Below are positions 17,571-26,190 of a DNA stretch of 40,725 nucleotides, one piece after another. How positions within the stretch are numbered: the first letter of the stretch is position 1; each line of letters begins with the position of its first letter. The stretch is from the NCBI GenBank assembly GCA_902775595.1, contig CACYNF010000012.1:1-40725 (forward strand), written 5' to 3'. A program made the position numbers and the translations under genes. The stretch is from an uncultured bacterium (GTDB lineage: Bacteria; Verrucomicrobiota; Kiritimatiellia; RFP12; UBA1067). The notes under the pieces are model-generated. The model was not told the origin of the DNA and searched no databases. It saw only the letters and a list, made by a program, of their open reading frames with translations.

Positions 17571-19676
17571 TCACGCAGACAGGACGACCGAGAGGATGTT
17601 GCGGCCGTGCGAGCGGCGGTAGGCGATCGAAGAGGCCATTCTCTTGACCATGAAGATGCCGAGGCCGCCGATAGGCCGCTCCGCCGCGGGAAGCGTCGTG
17701 TCTGGATCGGCGTGCGCAAGGGGATCGTAGGCATCGCCGTCGTCGATGAACGTCAGTCTCACGCCGAGCGGCGTCTCAACGATCTCTATGTCGACCTCGA
17801 AGCCGGCGGCGTTGGAGTAGCGCACGATGTTGGAGCACATTTCGTCGAGTATCACGTGCAGCGACGGCAGAAGCGGCGAAAGCTGCTTGTCGCGCAGCTC
17901 CTCCCTGCCGATCGTCTCGTCGAGGAACTCCGACGCATTGGCGACGCCTTCCTGCCGCGGCGGGAACTTGCGCGAGTACAGCTTGGGCGGCTTAAGGTAG
18001 CGGACGGCCATCACGGTTATGTCGTCGGCCTGCGGCATCCCCTCGGAGAACGCCGCGACCACTGTGCGGACGACGCCGCAGATAGCGTGCGGATCTGGGT
18101 CGGTCACGGCGTTCAGCGCGTCGAGCAGCCGCTCCTCGCCGAACAGCCCGTTCTTCGCATCCGTGGCCTCGGTAACGCCGTCGGTGTAGAGGAAGAGAGT
18201 CCCCCCCGGCGGAAGACGCATAGTGCGCGCGGCGTACTTGACGCCGTCGATGAACGCGAGGACCGGGCCCGACGTCTTCCGCACGAAGGCGGCCGACTTC
18301 GGCCCCGCGATGGCGACGGGCGGGTTGTGGCCAGCGTTTGCGAAGGTAACCACCCCCGTCTCGAGATCGAGAACCCCGACCCACGCCGTGAGGAACATCA
18401 TGGCGGGGTTGTTGGCGCAGAGCTCGGCGTTCGCCTCGGTGAGCGCCGCGGCCGGGTCTCGCACGGCGAGGAGCGTGTTCTTTATGAGCGTCTTCGCCGT
18501 CATCATGTAGAGCGCCGCGGTGACGCCCTTTCCCGACACGTCGGCGACGAGAAAGGCGATGTGCGTCGCGTCGAGGACGAAATAGTCGTAGAAGTCGCCG
18601 CCGACATCGCGCGCCGCGTGCATCGCGGCGTCTATCCTGAAGCACGGGCTCTCGGGCGCAGCGGTCGGCAGAGCGGAGTTCTGGATCGTCTTCGCGATCT
18701 CCATGTCCTTCGCGCGGCGGTCGTCCTCGGCGGCATAGAACTTCTTGAGCCTGTCGGAGTCGCGGAATATCCTGTCCAGCAGAATCGCGAACGCGCCGAG
18801 CACCACGAGGAAGGTCACCCCGAACACGACGGCGAGCATGTTCCGCCCGCCGTAGTACTCGCGCTCCGGCAGCGCGGCGACGAAGCGATGCCCGCCGAAC
18901 AGAAAAGCCCGGCAGAAGCACTTCTCCCCGAAAAGCGTCTGGACGAACGTCCTGCCCATGTTCTTCCCGTCGGCGACCACCTCGTACCGCCTGGCGCCTT
19001 CGGTGTCGTAGCCCGCCTCGGCGAGCGTGCGCGCCTCGCCGCGGTGCCGCGACGGATTTGATATGAGGCGCCCGGTATCCATGTCGGCGCACAGGAAAAA
19101 GCCCTTCTCGCCGAGCAGCCATTCGTCGAATATGTAGCCGAGGATCGACGGCAGCATCTTCTTCAGCCGCGACTCCTCGAGCCCGACCTGCACGTACCCG
19201 TCGCCGCCGGGAAACGCCGCGGCGAGGTACTTGGCCCGGAAATTGGGATTGCGGGCGTGCGCCCTGAACGGCTGCGAGACAGTCGCCGTGACTCCGTTCG
19301 TGAGCTCCATGAATTCGTTCAGCACGGGAGAGGCGGTCATGTCCACGCCGATGCTGCGGGGGTCGTTCGAGGCGATGACGATGCCTTCGCGGGAAACCGT
19401 GCTGACCTCGTCAATGTCGAGCTCCTTCGCGCCGGCGGCCATCCGCTCCAGCGACATCACCTGCGCGCTGCCTATGTGCCGCACGGCCGTGCGCGCAATG
19501 TGCCCGAGCATCGTGTCGATCGCACCTGCGACGGTGTCGTGCAGATTCAGGACCGCGTAGTCGAGCTGCGTCTGCGTGTTCTCCTCGGCCTGCCTCGTGC
19601 TGACGATCCACGTCACGGTCATGAGAACCGTGTAAAGCGCGGCGACTCCACCGAATATCAACAGGCGACGGCTCAT
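17571..19676 (-). CDS. Membrane sensor with fused PP2C/SpoIIE phosphatase and HATPase kinase domains
   Basis: A 701-residue partner-switching regulator. TM1 is at about 5-26 and TM2 at 280-303, with a 250-residue extracytoplasmic sensor (dCache-like) between them. A PP2C/SpoIIE-type Ser/Thr phosphatase spans about 350-558, with its metal-binding motifs DVGGDFYDYF, VADVSGKGVTAALYM, NAGHNPP, LYTDGVTEA and QADDITVM. Residues 575-700 form an anti-sigma-factor-type histidine-kinase-like ATPase, with DEMCSNIVRYS as N-box (E611, N615), IDDGDAYDP and GGLGIFMVKRM. Such proteins dephosphorylate and phosphorylate a STAS antagonist, and the STAS gene lies 5 bp upstream in the same operon. Having both activities in one chain is less common than separate RsbU and RsbW proteins. 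The signal sensed and the sigma factor controlled are not in the window. Confidence 0.92.
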   Translation of the reverse strand: MSRRLLIFGGVAALYTVLMTVTWIVSTRQAEENTQTQLDYAVLNLHDTVAGAIDTMLGHIARTAVRHIGSAQVMSLERMAAGAKELDIDEVSTVSREGIVIASNDPRSIGVDMTASPVLNEFMELTNGVTATVSQPFRAHARNPNFRAKYLAAAFPGGDGYVQVGLEESRLKKMLPSILGYIFDEWLLGEKGFFLCADMDTGRLISNPSRHRGEARTLAEAGYDTEGARRYEVVADGKNMGRTFVQTLFGEKCFCRAFLFGGHRFVAALPEREYYGGRNMLAVVFGVTFLVVLGAFAILLDRIFRDSDRLKKFYAAEDDRRAKDMEIAKTIQNSALPTAAPESPCFRIDAAMHAARDVGGDFYDYFVLDATHIAFLVADVSGKGVTAALYMMTAKTLIKNTLLAVRDPAAALTEANAELCANNPAMMFLTAWVGVLDLETGVVTFANAGHNPPVAIAGPKSAAFVRKTSGPVLAFIDGVKYAARTMRLPPGGTLFLYTDGVTEATDAKNGLFGEERLLDALNAVTDPDPHAICGVVRTVVAAFSEGMPQADDITVMAVRYLKPPKLYSRKFPPRQEGVANASEFLDETIGREELRDKQLSPLLPSLHVILDEMCSNIVRYSNAAGFEVDIEIVETPLGVRLTFIDDGDAYDPLAHADPDTTLPAAERPIGGLGIFMVKRMASSIAYRRSHGRNILSVVLSA

Positions 19677-19681
19677 CGGAG

Positions 19682-20002
19682 CTACCGCTGCGGAGCACCC
19701 TGGCCCTGGACGATTTCGAACACGCCGCTCAGGCCCGTCATGTCGAGAACGCCCATGACGATGCTGTTCGGGTTGACGATGACGACGCTGCCGCCCGTCG
19801 CCATGACGGTCTTCTGCACGGACATGAGGACGCGCAGCCCTGCGGAGGATATGTATTCAAGCTCCGAAAAGTCGAACACGACGCTCGACACTCCGTCGCA
19901 CGATAGCTTGTCGGAGAGCTCCGGCGAGGTGTTTGTGTCGAGACGCCCCGCAACCTTCAACGTCAGCTTCCCGTCCTCAAGTTTACTGTCGATCTGAATC
20001 AT
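19682..20002 (-). CDS. STAS-domain anti-anti-sigma factor
   Basis: A 106-residue single-domain protein of the SpoIIAA/RsbV type. It has the strand-helix pattern of STAS proteins, with VAGRLDTNTSPEL near the start and the phosphorylation loop LEYISSAGLRVLMSVQK, where the conserved serine (about S52-S53) would be phosphorylated by a HATPase anti-sigma kinase and dephosphorylated by a PP2C phosphatase. Both activities are encoded by the next gene, 5 bp downstream. The 11-nt leader carries no clear Shine-Dalgarno sequence. Its likely role is to release a sigma factor, or another kinase partner, when unphosphorylated. Confidence 0.92.
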   Translation of the reverse strand: MIQIDSKLEDGKLTLKVAGRLDTNTSPELSDKLSCDGVSSVVFDFSELEYISSAGLRVLMSVQKTVMATGGSVVIVNPNSIVMGVLDMTGLSGVFEIVQGQGAPQR

Positions 20003-20020
20003 TGTAGTCCAATCACCGGT

Positions 20021-20029
20021 ATTTTACCA
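20021..20029 (-). promoter_or_regulatory. Extended -10 promoter (TGG-TAAAAT) of the STAS operon
   Basis: TGGTAAAAT on the minus strand would start transcription near 20014, leaving an 11-nt leader before the ATG at 20002. It sits 13 bp beyond the stop codon of the preceding gene. There is no recognisable -35 element. Confidence 0.5.
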
Positions 20030-20042
20030 TATTCCCGCCATG

Positions 20043-20507
20043 TCACACGGAGATGAGGCCTGGAGACGCCAGCCCCGCCCGGCCGCCGTCGTCGACCTGC
20101 CCCACGGAGTCGAGGACGCCCCTGTAGTCGCCGATCACCTTCGTCCACGTCTCAAGCGTGCAGACGAAACGCTCGATCTCCGCGTAGAGGGAATCGACGT
20201 CGGTGATGCGGCACGGAAGGAACTGGCACAGGGCGAACCGCCCCGTGTCGGTGTCGAGCGAAAGCGTCGCGCCGCCCGTGCCGCCCAGAAGGTGGTTGGC
20301 CTCGAGCATCATCCTGAAAAGACGCTCCAGCCGCTCGGGAGGCGGCTCGCCGAGGTCTCCGACAAGCCCTATGGAGTCTATCTCACGGACATCCGTGATT
20401 GCGACGCGGAGCCCGTCCGCCTCGAACACGCACGAGCCGAACTTGTCCGGCTCGTATGCGATGCCGATCTTTCCGCAGAACGACTTGATGATCTCTGTTG
20501 CATCCAT
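20043..20507 (-). CDS. CesT/Tir-type secretion chaperone-like protein
   Basis: A 154-residue small acidic protein. The pattern is that of class I type III secretion chaperones: an N-terminal helix (IIKSFCGKIGI), a beta strand CVFEADGLRVAIT, an acidic strand DSIGLVGDLGEPP, a helix LERLFRMMLEANHLLGG, then GATLSLDTDTGRFALCQFLP and a C-terminal helix ending ERFVCTLETW. The aN-hhGGTGGATLSLD core is typical of the Tir chaperone (CesT) family. No secretion-apparatus gene or obvious effector lies nearby; the neighbours are RNase HIII and the STAS/phosphatase pair. ATG 20507 is chosen because the -10 element lies directly before it. The family call rests on pattern alone. Confidence 0.65.
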   Translation of the reverse strand: MDATEIIKSFCGKIGIAYEPDKFGSCVFEADGLRVAITDVREIDSIGLVGDLGEPPPERLERLFRMMLEANHLLGGTGGATLSLDTDTGRFALCQFLPCRITDVDSLYAEIERFVCTLETWTKVIGDYRGVLDSVGQVDDGGRAGLASPGLISV

Positions 20508-20513
20508 GCCGCT

Positions 20514-20522
20514 ATTATACCA
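20514..20522 (-). promoter_or_regulatory. Extended -10 promoter (TGG-TATAAT), leaderless start
   Basis: TGGTATAAT ends six bases before the A of ATG 20507, so the usual start of transcription falls on the start codon itself. There is no room for a Shine-Dalgarno sequence. A short hairpin (CCGCA/TGCGG) lies just upstream, beyond the RNase HIII stop. Confidence 0.6.
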
Positions 20523-20564
20523 CAATCCGCAGCACGCCGTGCGGAAAATATGCCCGGCGCCCGG

Positions 20565-21617
20565 TCAGGCAGTGCGCTCTTTCCCGGCGGACAGCTTCGA
20601 GGCGGAGACGACCCGTCCCTCGGGCGGAAGGTCTTCGCGCGACTTTCCGCAGGCGGCGAGAACCTTGTCCGTCGTCTGGAAATGGGCTTTTGCGTGGTTC
20701 ATGAGCCATACCGGCCCTTCCCTGCGCACCATGTCCTCGGCGAGCGAACGGACGCGCGGGTCGGACGACCCGGCGGGCACGTTCTCGCGCCCCTCGGCCG
20801 GCGGACCGAACAACTCGTCGCCCATCTTCATGATGTCGCGCAGGAACATCTCGCGCGCTATAACCGACGCGGCGGCGACGGCGATGTCGCTCTCGGCCTT
20901 GTGCCGCTGCTCGACCTTGACGGCCTTGCCGCGCGCCTTGAGGGCGCGGAGAATCGTCGCTTCCGTCGGCGCGAACTGGTCGACTACGACGCGCGGACAC
21001 GACCGGCGCTTCTCGAGGAGCTCCTCGATCGCGGTGCCGTGCGCCCACGCGAGCATGCGGTTGATGTTCCTGATCTTCGCGTAGAGCCTGTTGTACGCGG
21101 CGGGGCCGAGCTTCACCACGGCGTAGCCGGTCGGGCCGAGCAGCGCGCGCAGCTTCGCGCCCGTCGAGAGGACGGACTTGTCGGACATCTGCTTGCAGTC
21201 CTTCACGCCCATCTCCTGCATCTTCGCGGAAAGCGTCTCGTCGGTGTAGGCGCAGCAGACGACGAGCGGGCCGAAGTAGTCGCCCTTCCCCGACTCGTCG
21301 CTCCCGGCGTGCGGCGCGACGAGCTCAGGGTTGAGCACCGTCTCGTAGCCGAGCGTCGCCGCGCCGAGGACGTGCGGCTCGAGGACGAACAGCACGAAGT
21401 CCTCGGCCTTCGAGCCCTGCACGCAGAGCTTGCGCCTGCCGTGCTTCTCCTTTGCGTATAGCGTCGCGTTGAAATGGTCGCCTTCAATCGACCACAGCGA
21501 ATAGGGGACTTCGCGCTTCCGGTAGTTTCCGTTCACCATCACGCCAAGCAGAAGCTCCTGCTGGTCGTTCGTGAGCTCGTACGTGAAGCTCGACTTCTTT
21601 GTTCCCTCTGCGTCCAT
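20565..21617 (-). CDS. rnhC: Ribonuclease HIII
   Basis: 350 residues. It cleaves the RNA strand of RNA-DNA hybrids, acting in removal of primers and misincorporated ribonucleotides. Residues 1-90 form the N-terminal substrate-binding (TBP-like) domain that sets HIII apart from HII. The catalytic domain opens with GSDESGKGDYFGPLVV (D107, E108; the GSDESGKGD form is diagnostic for HIII). It continues with KQMSDKS, a VVVDQFAP segment holding the third acidic residue and AESDIAVAAASVIARE holding the fourth. The frame is open far upstream because it is antiphase to the sirtuin gene. The true start is ATG 21617, directly after a TATAAT. RNase HIII is found in Firmicutes, Chlamydiae and relatives, consistent with a PVC-group host. 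Confidence 0.95.
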   Translation of the reverse strand: MDAEGTKKSSFTYELTNDQQELLLGVMVNGNYRKREVPYSLWSIEGDHFNATLYAKEKHGRRKLCVQGSKAEDFVLFVLEPHVLGAATLGYETVLNPELVAPHAGSDESGKGDYFGPLVVCCAYTDETLSAKMQEMGVKDCKQMSDKSVLSTGAKLRALLGPTGYAVVKLGPAAYNRLYAKIRNINRMLAWAHGTAIEELLEKRRSCPRVVVDQFAPTEATILRALKARGKAVKVEQRHKAESDIAVAAASVIAREMFLRDIMKMGDELFGPPAEGRENVPAGSSDPRVRSLAEDMVRREGPVWLMNHAKAHFQTTDKVLAACGKSREDLPPEGRVVSASKLSAGKERTA

Positions 21618-21624
21618 CGGCGAT

Positions 21625-21633
21625 ATTATAGCA
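21625..21633 (-). promoter_or_regulatory. Extended -10 promoter (TGC-TATAAT) of rnhC, leaderless start
   Basis: Seven bases separate TATAAT (21630-21625) from ATG 21617, so transcription should begin one base before or at the start codon. It lies in the 35-bp gap after the sirtuin stop codon. Confidence 0.6.
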
Positions 21634-21652
21634 AATCCGGAACAGATGCGGC

Positions 21653-22414
21653 TCAGCCGGCGGGGAACGCCGCCTCGACAGCGGCCGAGAATTCGGTGAG
21701 GTCGGGATACCGCCCCGCGGCGTACTCGTCGAGCGAAGTCGGCTGAGCGTTCACGATGAACACCTTGCCGCCCTTCTGGAGCGTCAGCCGCGGCAGACCC
21801 GCCGCGGGGAACACGGTCAGCGACGTGCCGAGGACGAGCATGACGTCGGCGCGCATCGCCAGCTCCTGGGATTTCGCGAATGCGACCTCGGGCAGCTGCT
21901 CGCCGAAGAACGTGATCGCCGGCTTGTAGACGCCGCCGCACCGGCAGCGCGGCACATACGGCTCGCCAAGCCTCTCCACGCCGCCGTTCTCCGCGATCAT
22001 GGCCGTTATCTCGTCGAAGCTCCTTATGTCGCCGCAGCGGCGGCAGGCGTGGACGATCGGAGAGCCGTGCACCTCGTATACGTTCGACGACCCCGCCTTC
22101 TGGTGGAGCATGTCGATGTTCTGCGTGATGATGCCGTCGAGACGCCCGGCGTCCTCGAGGAGCTTCAGCGCGCGGTGGACCGGCCCCGGCGAGAACTCGC
22201 CGAGCCCGTAGACGAGCTCGCGGCAGCCGCGGTAGTAGACCGACGGGTCGCGGTCGAACCAGCCGATGTCGAATATCCGCTCCGCGTCGGGATTCCGGTA
22301 GAGCCCCTTCGGGCCGCGGAAGTCGGGAATGCCGCAGAGCGTGCTCACGCCCGCCCCCGTCATCGCCGCGACGCACTTCGCGCCCTTCAGCGCTTCTGTC
22401 ATGTCCTCAAGCAC
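21653..22414 (-). CDS. Sirtuin, NAD-dependent protein deacylase (Sir2 family)
   Basis: 253 residues, full length for a bacterial sirtuin. The NAD-binding motif GAGVSTLCGIPDFRG is at 20-34 and TQNIDMLH at 97-104. The catalytic histidine is in YEVHGS (H116). A zinc site is formed by C124 and C127 (CRRC) with C157 and C159 (CRCG). LGTSLTVFPAAGLP completes the cofactor pocket. It removes acyl groups from lysines and links protein activity to NAD. The start is a GTG at 22414, five bases after GGGAGG, 12 bp beyond the glutamine synthetase stop, so it belongs to the same operon. Deacylation of glutamine synthetase or other operon products is possible but only inferred. Confidence 0.95.
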   Translation of the reverse strand: MLEDMTEALKGAKCVAAMTGAGVSTLCGIPDFRGPKGLYRNPDAERIFDIGWFDRDPSVYYRGCRELVYGLGEFSPGPVHRALKLLEDAGRLDGIITQNIDMLHQKAGSSNVYEVHGSPIVHACRRCGDIRSFDEITAMIAENGGVERLGEPYVPRCRCGGVYKPAITFFGEQLPEVAFAKSQELAMRADVMLVLGTSLTVFPAAGLPRLTLQKGGKVFIVNAQPTSLDEYAAGRYPDLTEFSAAVEAAFPAG

Positions 22415-22426
22415 CTTTGCCTCCCC

Positions 22427-24496
22427 TCAGTGGACGAAGAGTATCTCGCGGTATTTCGGGAGCGGCCAGCGCGAGTCGTCGACGAGGCTCTCGAGCCGGT
22501 CCACCGTGCGGCGGAGATCGTTCATCGCCGCGATCTGCGCCTCGTGCCTGCCGCGCGAGAGGGCCTTTTCAAGGCGGTCGCACTTGACATGCAGGTCGTC
22601 GAGTCCCGCGCCGAGCTTCGAAGAGAGCGCAGTGAGGCCGCGGATGCCGAACTTGAGCCCGTCAGACTTGGCCTGACCGAGCGCCGTCGCGAGCCGCGAG
22701 AACTCGTCCGCGACTACGGGCCGCACCATCGAGCGCGCGATCTCGAGCGCGATCGACGCCTCGATGCGGATGCGACGGTGGTAGTCCTCCATGCCGATCT
22801 CCCAGCGCGACAGCATCTCCGTCCGCGACAGGACGCCGTACTTCTCGAAGAGCGCGACGTTGCGCGGGTCCTTCAGCGGCGCGAGCGCGGCCATCGTGTC
22901 GCGCAGGTTGGGGAGCCCCCTCTTCGCGGCCTCCTTCGGCCACGCCGCGGAATAGCCGTCGCCCGAGAAGATGACGCGCTTGTGCGCCTTGACCTCGTAC
23001 TGGAGGAGCTTCTGGAGGTTTGCGTTGAAGTCTCCCTTCATCCCGTCGAGCCGGTCGCATATCGCGTCGATCGACTCGGCGACGATCGTGTTCAGCACCA
23101 TCTGGCTCTGTGCGCAGTTCTGCGACGAGCCGGGCGCGCGGAACTCGAACTTGTTGCCGGTGAACGCGAAAGGCGACGTGCGGTTGCGGTCGGTCGTGTC
23201 CTTCGGGAGGGCGGGGAGCGTGTCAACGCCGACGCGGAGCGCCGTCTTCGCGGCGCCCTTCGTGCCCTTCGCGCCGGTCTCGATCGCGTTAAGGACGGCG
23301 TTCAGCTCGTCGCCGAGGAACACCGAGATGATCGCGGGCGGCGCCTCGTTCGCGCCGAGGCGGTGGTCGTTCCCCGCGCCCGCCGTCGTCATGCGGAGGA
23401 TGTCGGCGTGCATCTCGATGGCGCGGATGATCGCGAGGAGGACGGTGAGGAAGATGGCGTTCTCGCGCGGGTTGTCGCCGGGCGTCAGGAGGTTCCTTCC
23501 GCCGTAGGCGATCGACCAGTTGCAGTGCTTGCCGGAGCCGTTCACGCCCTCGAATGGCTTCTCGTGCAGGAGGCAGACGAGGCCGTTGCGCTCCGCCGTC
23601 TGGCGCAGCACCTCCATGATCATCATGTTGTGGTCGACGGCGAGGTTCAGGTCCTCGAACATCGGCGCGAGCTCGAACTGCGCCGGCGCGACCTCGTTGT
23701 GGCGCGTCTTCGCGGGGATGCCGAGCTGCCAGAGGCGCGTCTCGACCTCGGACATGAACTTGAGGATGCGCGGCTTGATCGCGCCGAAGTAGTGGTCTTC
23801 GAGCTGCTGGTGCTTCGCGGGCGCCGCGCCGAACACCGTGCGCCCCGTCTGGAGGAGGTCGGGCCGCTTCATGTAGAACCGGCGGTCGATGAGAAAGTAC
23901 TCCTGCTCCGCGCCGAGGGTGATCTCCACATGCGCCTTCGGCTGGCCGAACTTGGCCATGAGGCGCTCTATCGCCCTGGAGACGGCCTGTATCGACCTCA
24001 GGAGGGGCGTCTTCATGTCGAGCGTGTCGCCCGTGAACGAGCAGAACGCCGTTGGGATGCACAGCGTCGCACCGTTCTCGTGGCGCTTGATGAAGGCCGG
24101 CGACGTCGGGTCCCACGCCGTGTAGCCGCGCGCCTCGAAGGTAGACCTGAGGCCGCCCGACGGGAACGAGCTCGCGTCGGTCTCGCCGCCGATGAGGTTC
24201 CTGCCCGAGAAGCGCTGCACCGCCTGCGCGGGGCCGGTCGGCTCGAGGAAGGCGTCGTGCTTCTCGGCCGTGCCGCCCGTCAGCGGCTGGAACCAGTGCG
24301 TGAAGTGGGTCGCGCCCTTCCCGATCGCCCAGTCCTTCATCCCGTTCGCCACCGCGTCGGCGATCGACGGGTCGAGGGGCTTCCCCTCGCGCATCGTGGC
24401 AAGCAGCTTCGCGGCGACCGGCTTCGGCAGGAATGCGCGTATCGCCTTCTCGGAGAATACGTCTTCCCCGTAGTCCTTGATCTTCGTGTCACCCAT
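22427..24496 (-). CDS. glnN: Glutamine synthetase type III
   Basis: 689 residues, the usual length of the large GSIII class and far longer than GSI. It makes glutamine from glutamate, ammonia and ATP. GSIII signatures are clear: THWFQPLTG, AKTRHNEVAPAQFELAPMFE, DHNMMIMEVLRQTAERNG, CLLHEKPFEGVNGSGKHCNW and NRTSPFAFTGNKFEFRAPG. GSIII enzymes form dodecamers and are found in Bacteroidetes, cyanobacteria and some others. The frame could start at a GTG nine bases upstream, but GAGGAG ends eight bases before ATG 24496, making that ATG the start. The Shine-Dalgarno lies in the last codons of the DUF4340 gene, so the two are tightly linked. No nitrogen-control site is visible. Confidence 0.97.
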   Translation of the reverse strand: MGDTKIKDYGEDVFSEKAIRAFLPKPVAAKLLATMREGKPLDPSIADAVANGMKDWAIGKGATHFTHWFQPLTGGTAEKHDAFLEPTGPAQAVQRFSGRNLIGGETDASSFPSGGLRSTFEARGYTAWDPTSPAFIKRHENGATLCIPTAFCSFTGDTLDMKTPLLRSIQAVSRAIERLMAKFGQPKAHVEITLGAEQEYFLIDRRFYMKRPDLLQTGRTVFGAAPAKHQQLEDHYFGAIKPRILKFMSEVETRLWQLGIPAKTRHNEVAPAQFELAPMFEDLNLAVDHNMMIMEVLRQTAERNGLVCLLHEKPFEGVNGSGKHCNWSIAYGGRNLLTPGDNPRENAIFLTVLLAIIRAIEMHADILRMTTAGAGNDHRLGANEAPPAIISVFLGDELNAVLNAIETGAKGTKGAAKTALRVGVDTLPALPKDTTDRNRTSPFAFTGNKFEFRAPGSSQNCAQSQMVLNTIVAESIDAICDRLDGMKGDFNANLQKLLQYEVKAHKRVIFSGDGYSAAWPKEAAKRGLPNLRDTMAALAPLKDPRNVALFEKYGVLSRTEMLSRWEIGMEDYHRRIRIEASIALEIARSMVRPVVADEFSRLATALGQAKSDGLKFGIRGLTALSSKLGAGLDDLHVKCDRLEKALSRGRHEAQIAAMNDLRRTVDRLESLVDDSRWPLPKYREILFVH

Positions 24497-24501
24497 ATGG
24501 T

Positions 24502-26190
24502 TCACTCCTCGACAATGTCAGCTGAAAGGTCGTACACGGCGGATTCCGGCAGCACGAACACGGCGTCCGACGCGCCGACCGTCGCGAAGCACCCGCCGTC
24601 GGTCGCGTCGCCGACGAGGATGTTGCGCCTTATCGCGTCTTCGCGCTCGAGGTCTATCGCGACCGTGAGCCGCGGTTTTTCAAGCCCATAGCCGCCGAGA
24701 TCGTCGGCCGAGACCTTCAGCTTCACGATCCTCCCGGCCTCAAGGGGGTTCACCACGCCGAGAACGCGCGCCACGCCGTTCTCGGACACAGTGCCCTTGA
24801 CGGACGACACCTCGACGCTCCATGCGCGCCTGTCGCGGTCATAGACGACGGATTCCGTCCCGTTCGTGCCGGAACCCGTGACCGAAAGTCTCCTGACGGA
24901 AGCGGGGTCTATCTTCAGTATCTCGAGGCTGCGGAGATTCTCGAGGCGGAAACCCGGCCCGAGCGCCGCGCGCGACACGCGCACCTTGCGCTCGTCGGCC
25001 GAGATGGAGACCTCGACGCCGTTCTCGTCCGTGTCGCCGCCGCGCAGGGCGAGCACCGCCGAAAGAAGCGAGTCAACCGCCGTCGACGAAGCAGCGGCGG
25101 AGATCGGCGAGTCCAGCCGCCACGTGCCGTCCTCGTTCTTGGCGAGCATGCACGCGACGCCGTCGTCGACAATCGACATTCCCGACACCTGCGAAGTCTC
25201 GTACGGGAAGAGCCGCGTGTCGGCAAGGGCGGAGTTCCCGGGGGAGACAAGGTCCTTGAGCGCCGCATCGACCGTCACGACCGCCGCGCCGTTGTGGACA
25301 AGCGCGTAGACACGGCCTTCGCCGGCGTCGGAACCGAAGGAGATGCGCCTGTCCGAGCCGTCCGTCCCCTTGAGAGTGAGCGTGACGGCGCTTTCCGCGC
25401 CGAGCCCGTAGCCCGCGAGAAGCGCGTCCGACGCCTCCGCCACCTCGTTCGAGCCGCCGACCGGCCACACGAAATCGACCGCGCTCGCCGACATCACGTC
25501 GGAAAGGAGCTTCTTGATCTTCGTCAAGGACGCAGGGCCCTCGGTCGGCTGCACCATGAGCCACCCGTCGCCCTCCCTCCTGAAGCGCATGAACTCTCCG
25601 GCGCCGCGCTTCACGTCGAACGACGCGACGGACTCCTCGCCCGAGGTGAAGAGCGTGCGGCGGCGGAACCCCGACGCCGGGACATCGACCGCGGCGAACG
25701 TATTCGAGGGGACGACGAACACTGCGCGCACGTCGTCAATCGCCGCGTAGACGCCCGAGGCGGAGGGGGTGGGAGAGCCGAACGAAATCGCGGCCTCGGA
25801 CGCACCGGCTCTAAGGCGCACGGCGAGCCGCGGGCTCTCGAGGCCGAAATCGGCCCGCGTGCGGCCGAGCCTGAGCAGCTCCTGGTCGCCGAGCGAGTCG
25901 TCGAGCGGAGCGTACGCGAGCGCGTCGAGCAGCTTAAGCACCACCGCCTCGTCGACGCTGCCTGCGAACGGCTCGACGAGACGCCAGCTGCCGGTGTGCG
26001 TGAGGACAGACTCGACGACGCCGCCGCGCGAGATCTCTATGAGCGAAACAGCGTCGTCGGGGAACGGCAGGAGGCTCGTGCGCTGCACGATCGCAGTGTC
26101 CTGGGAATCGTTGAACGTGAGGAGGATGTTCACCCCGAGCAGCGCCGCGATGCCGACGGACAGCCAGACGATTATGCGCATGTTCCTCAT
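24502..26190 (-). CDS. DUF4340 protein, accessory to Gld-type ABC transporter
   Basis: 562 residues with one N-terminal membrane anchor (IIVWLSVGIAALLGVNILLTF, about 6-26). The rest is a long beta-rich extracytoplasmic region with repeated modules of the DUF4340 type (SWRLVEPFAGSVDEAVVLKLLDALAYA; a similar WRLDSPISAAASSTAVDSLLSAVLAL follows later). DUF4340 proteins commonly accompany GldA-GldF-GldG-like ABC-2 systems, as here: the gene overlaps the permease/GldG gene by 4 nt (ATGA). The exact role is unknown; a periplasmic partner of the complex is likely. Confidence 0.85.
   Translation of the reverse strand: MRNMRIIVWLSVGIAALLGVNILLTFNDSQDTAIVQRTSLLPFPDDAVSLIEISRGGVVESVLTHTGSWRLVEPFAGSVDEAVVLKLLDALAYAPLDDSLGDQELLRLGRTRADFGLESPRLAVRLRAGASEAAISFGSPTPSASGVYAAIDDVRAVFVVPSNTFAAVDVPASGFRRRTLFTSGEESVASFDVKRGAGEFMRFRREGDGWLMVQPTEGPASLTKIKKLLSDVMSASAVDFVWPVGGSNEVAEASDALLAGYGLGAESAVTLTLKGTDGSDRRISFGSDAGEGRVYALVHNGAAVVTVDAALKDLVSPGNSALADTRLFPYETSQVSGMSIVDDGVACMLAKNEDGTWRLDSPISAAASSTAVDSLLSAVLALRGGDTDENGVEVSISADERKVRVSRAALGPGFRLENLRSLEILKIDPASVRRLSVTGSGTNGTESVVYDRDRRAWSVEVSSVKGTVSENGVARVLGVVNPLEAGRIVKLKVSADDLGGYGLEKPRLTVAIDLEREDAIRRNILVGDATDGGCFATVGASDAVFVLPESAVYDLSADIVEE

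Noticed and set aside
20565-22376. A 603-codon frame covering RNase HIII and an N-terminal extension
   Set aside because: The first 250 residues are an out-of-frame reading of the sirtuin gene. The RNase HIII family start and the promoter both fix the start at 21617.
22049-24691. An 880-codon open frame on the plus strand
   Set aside because: It is the antisense shadow of glnN and the sirtuin gene in high-GC DNA. It is dominated by Arg, Glu, Val and Leu and has no domain signatures.
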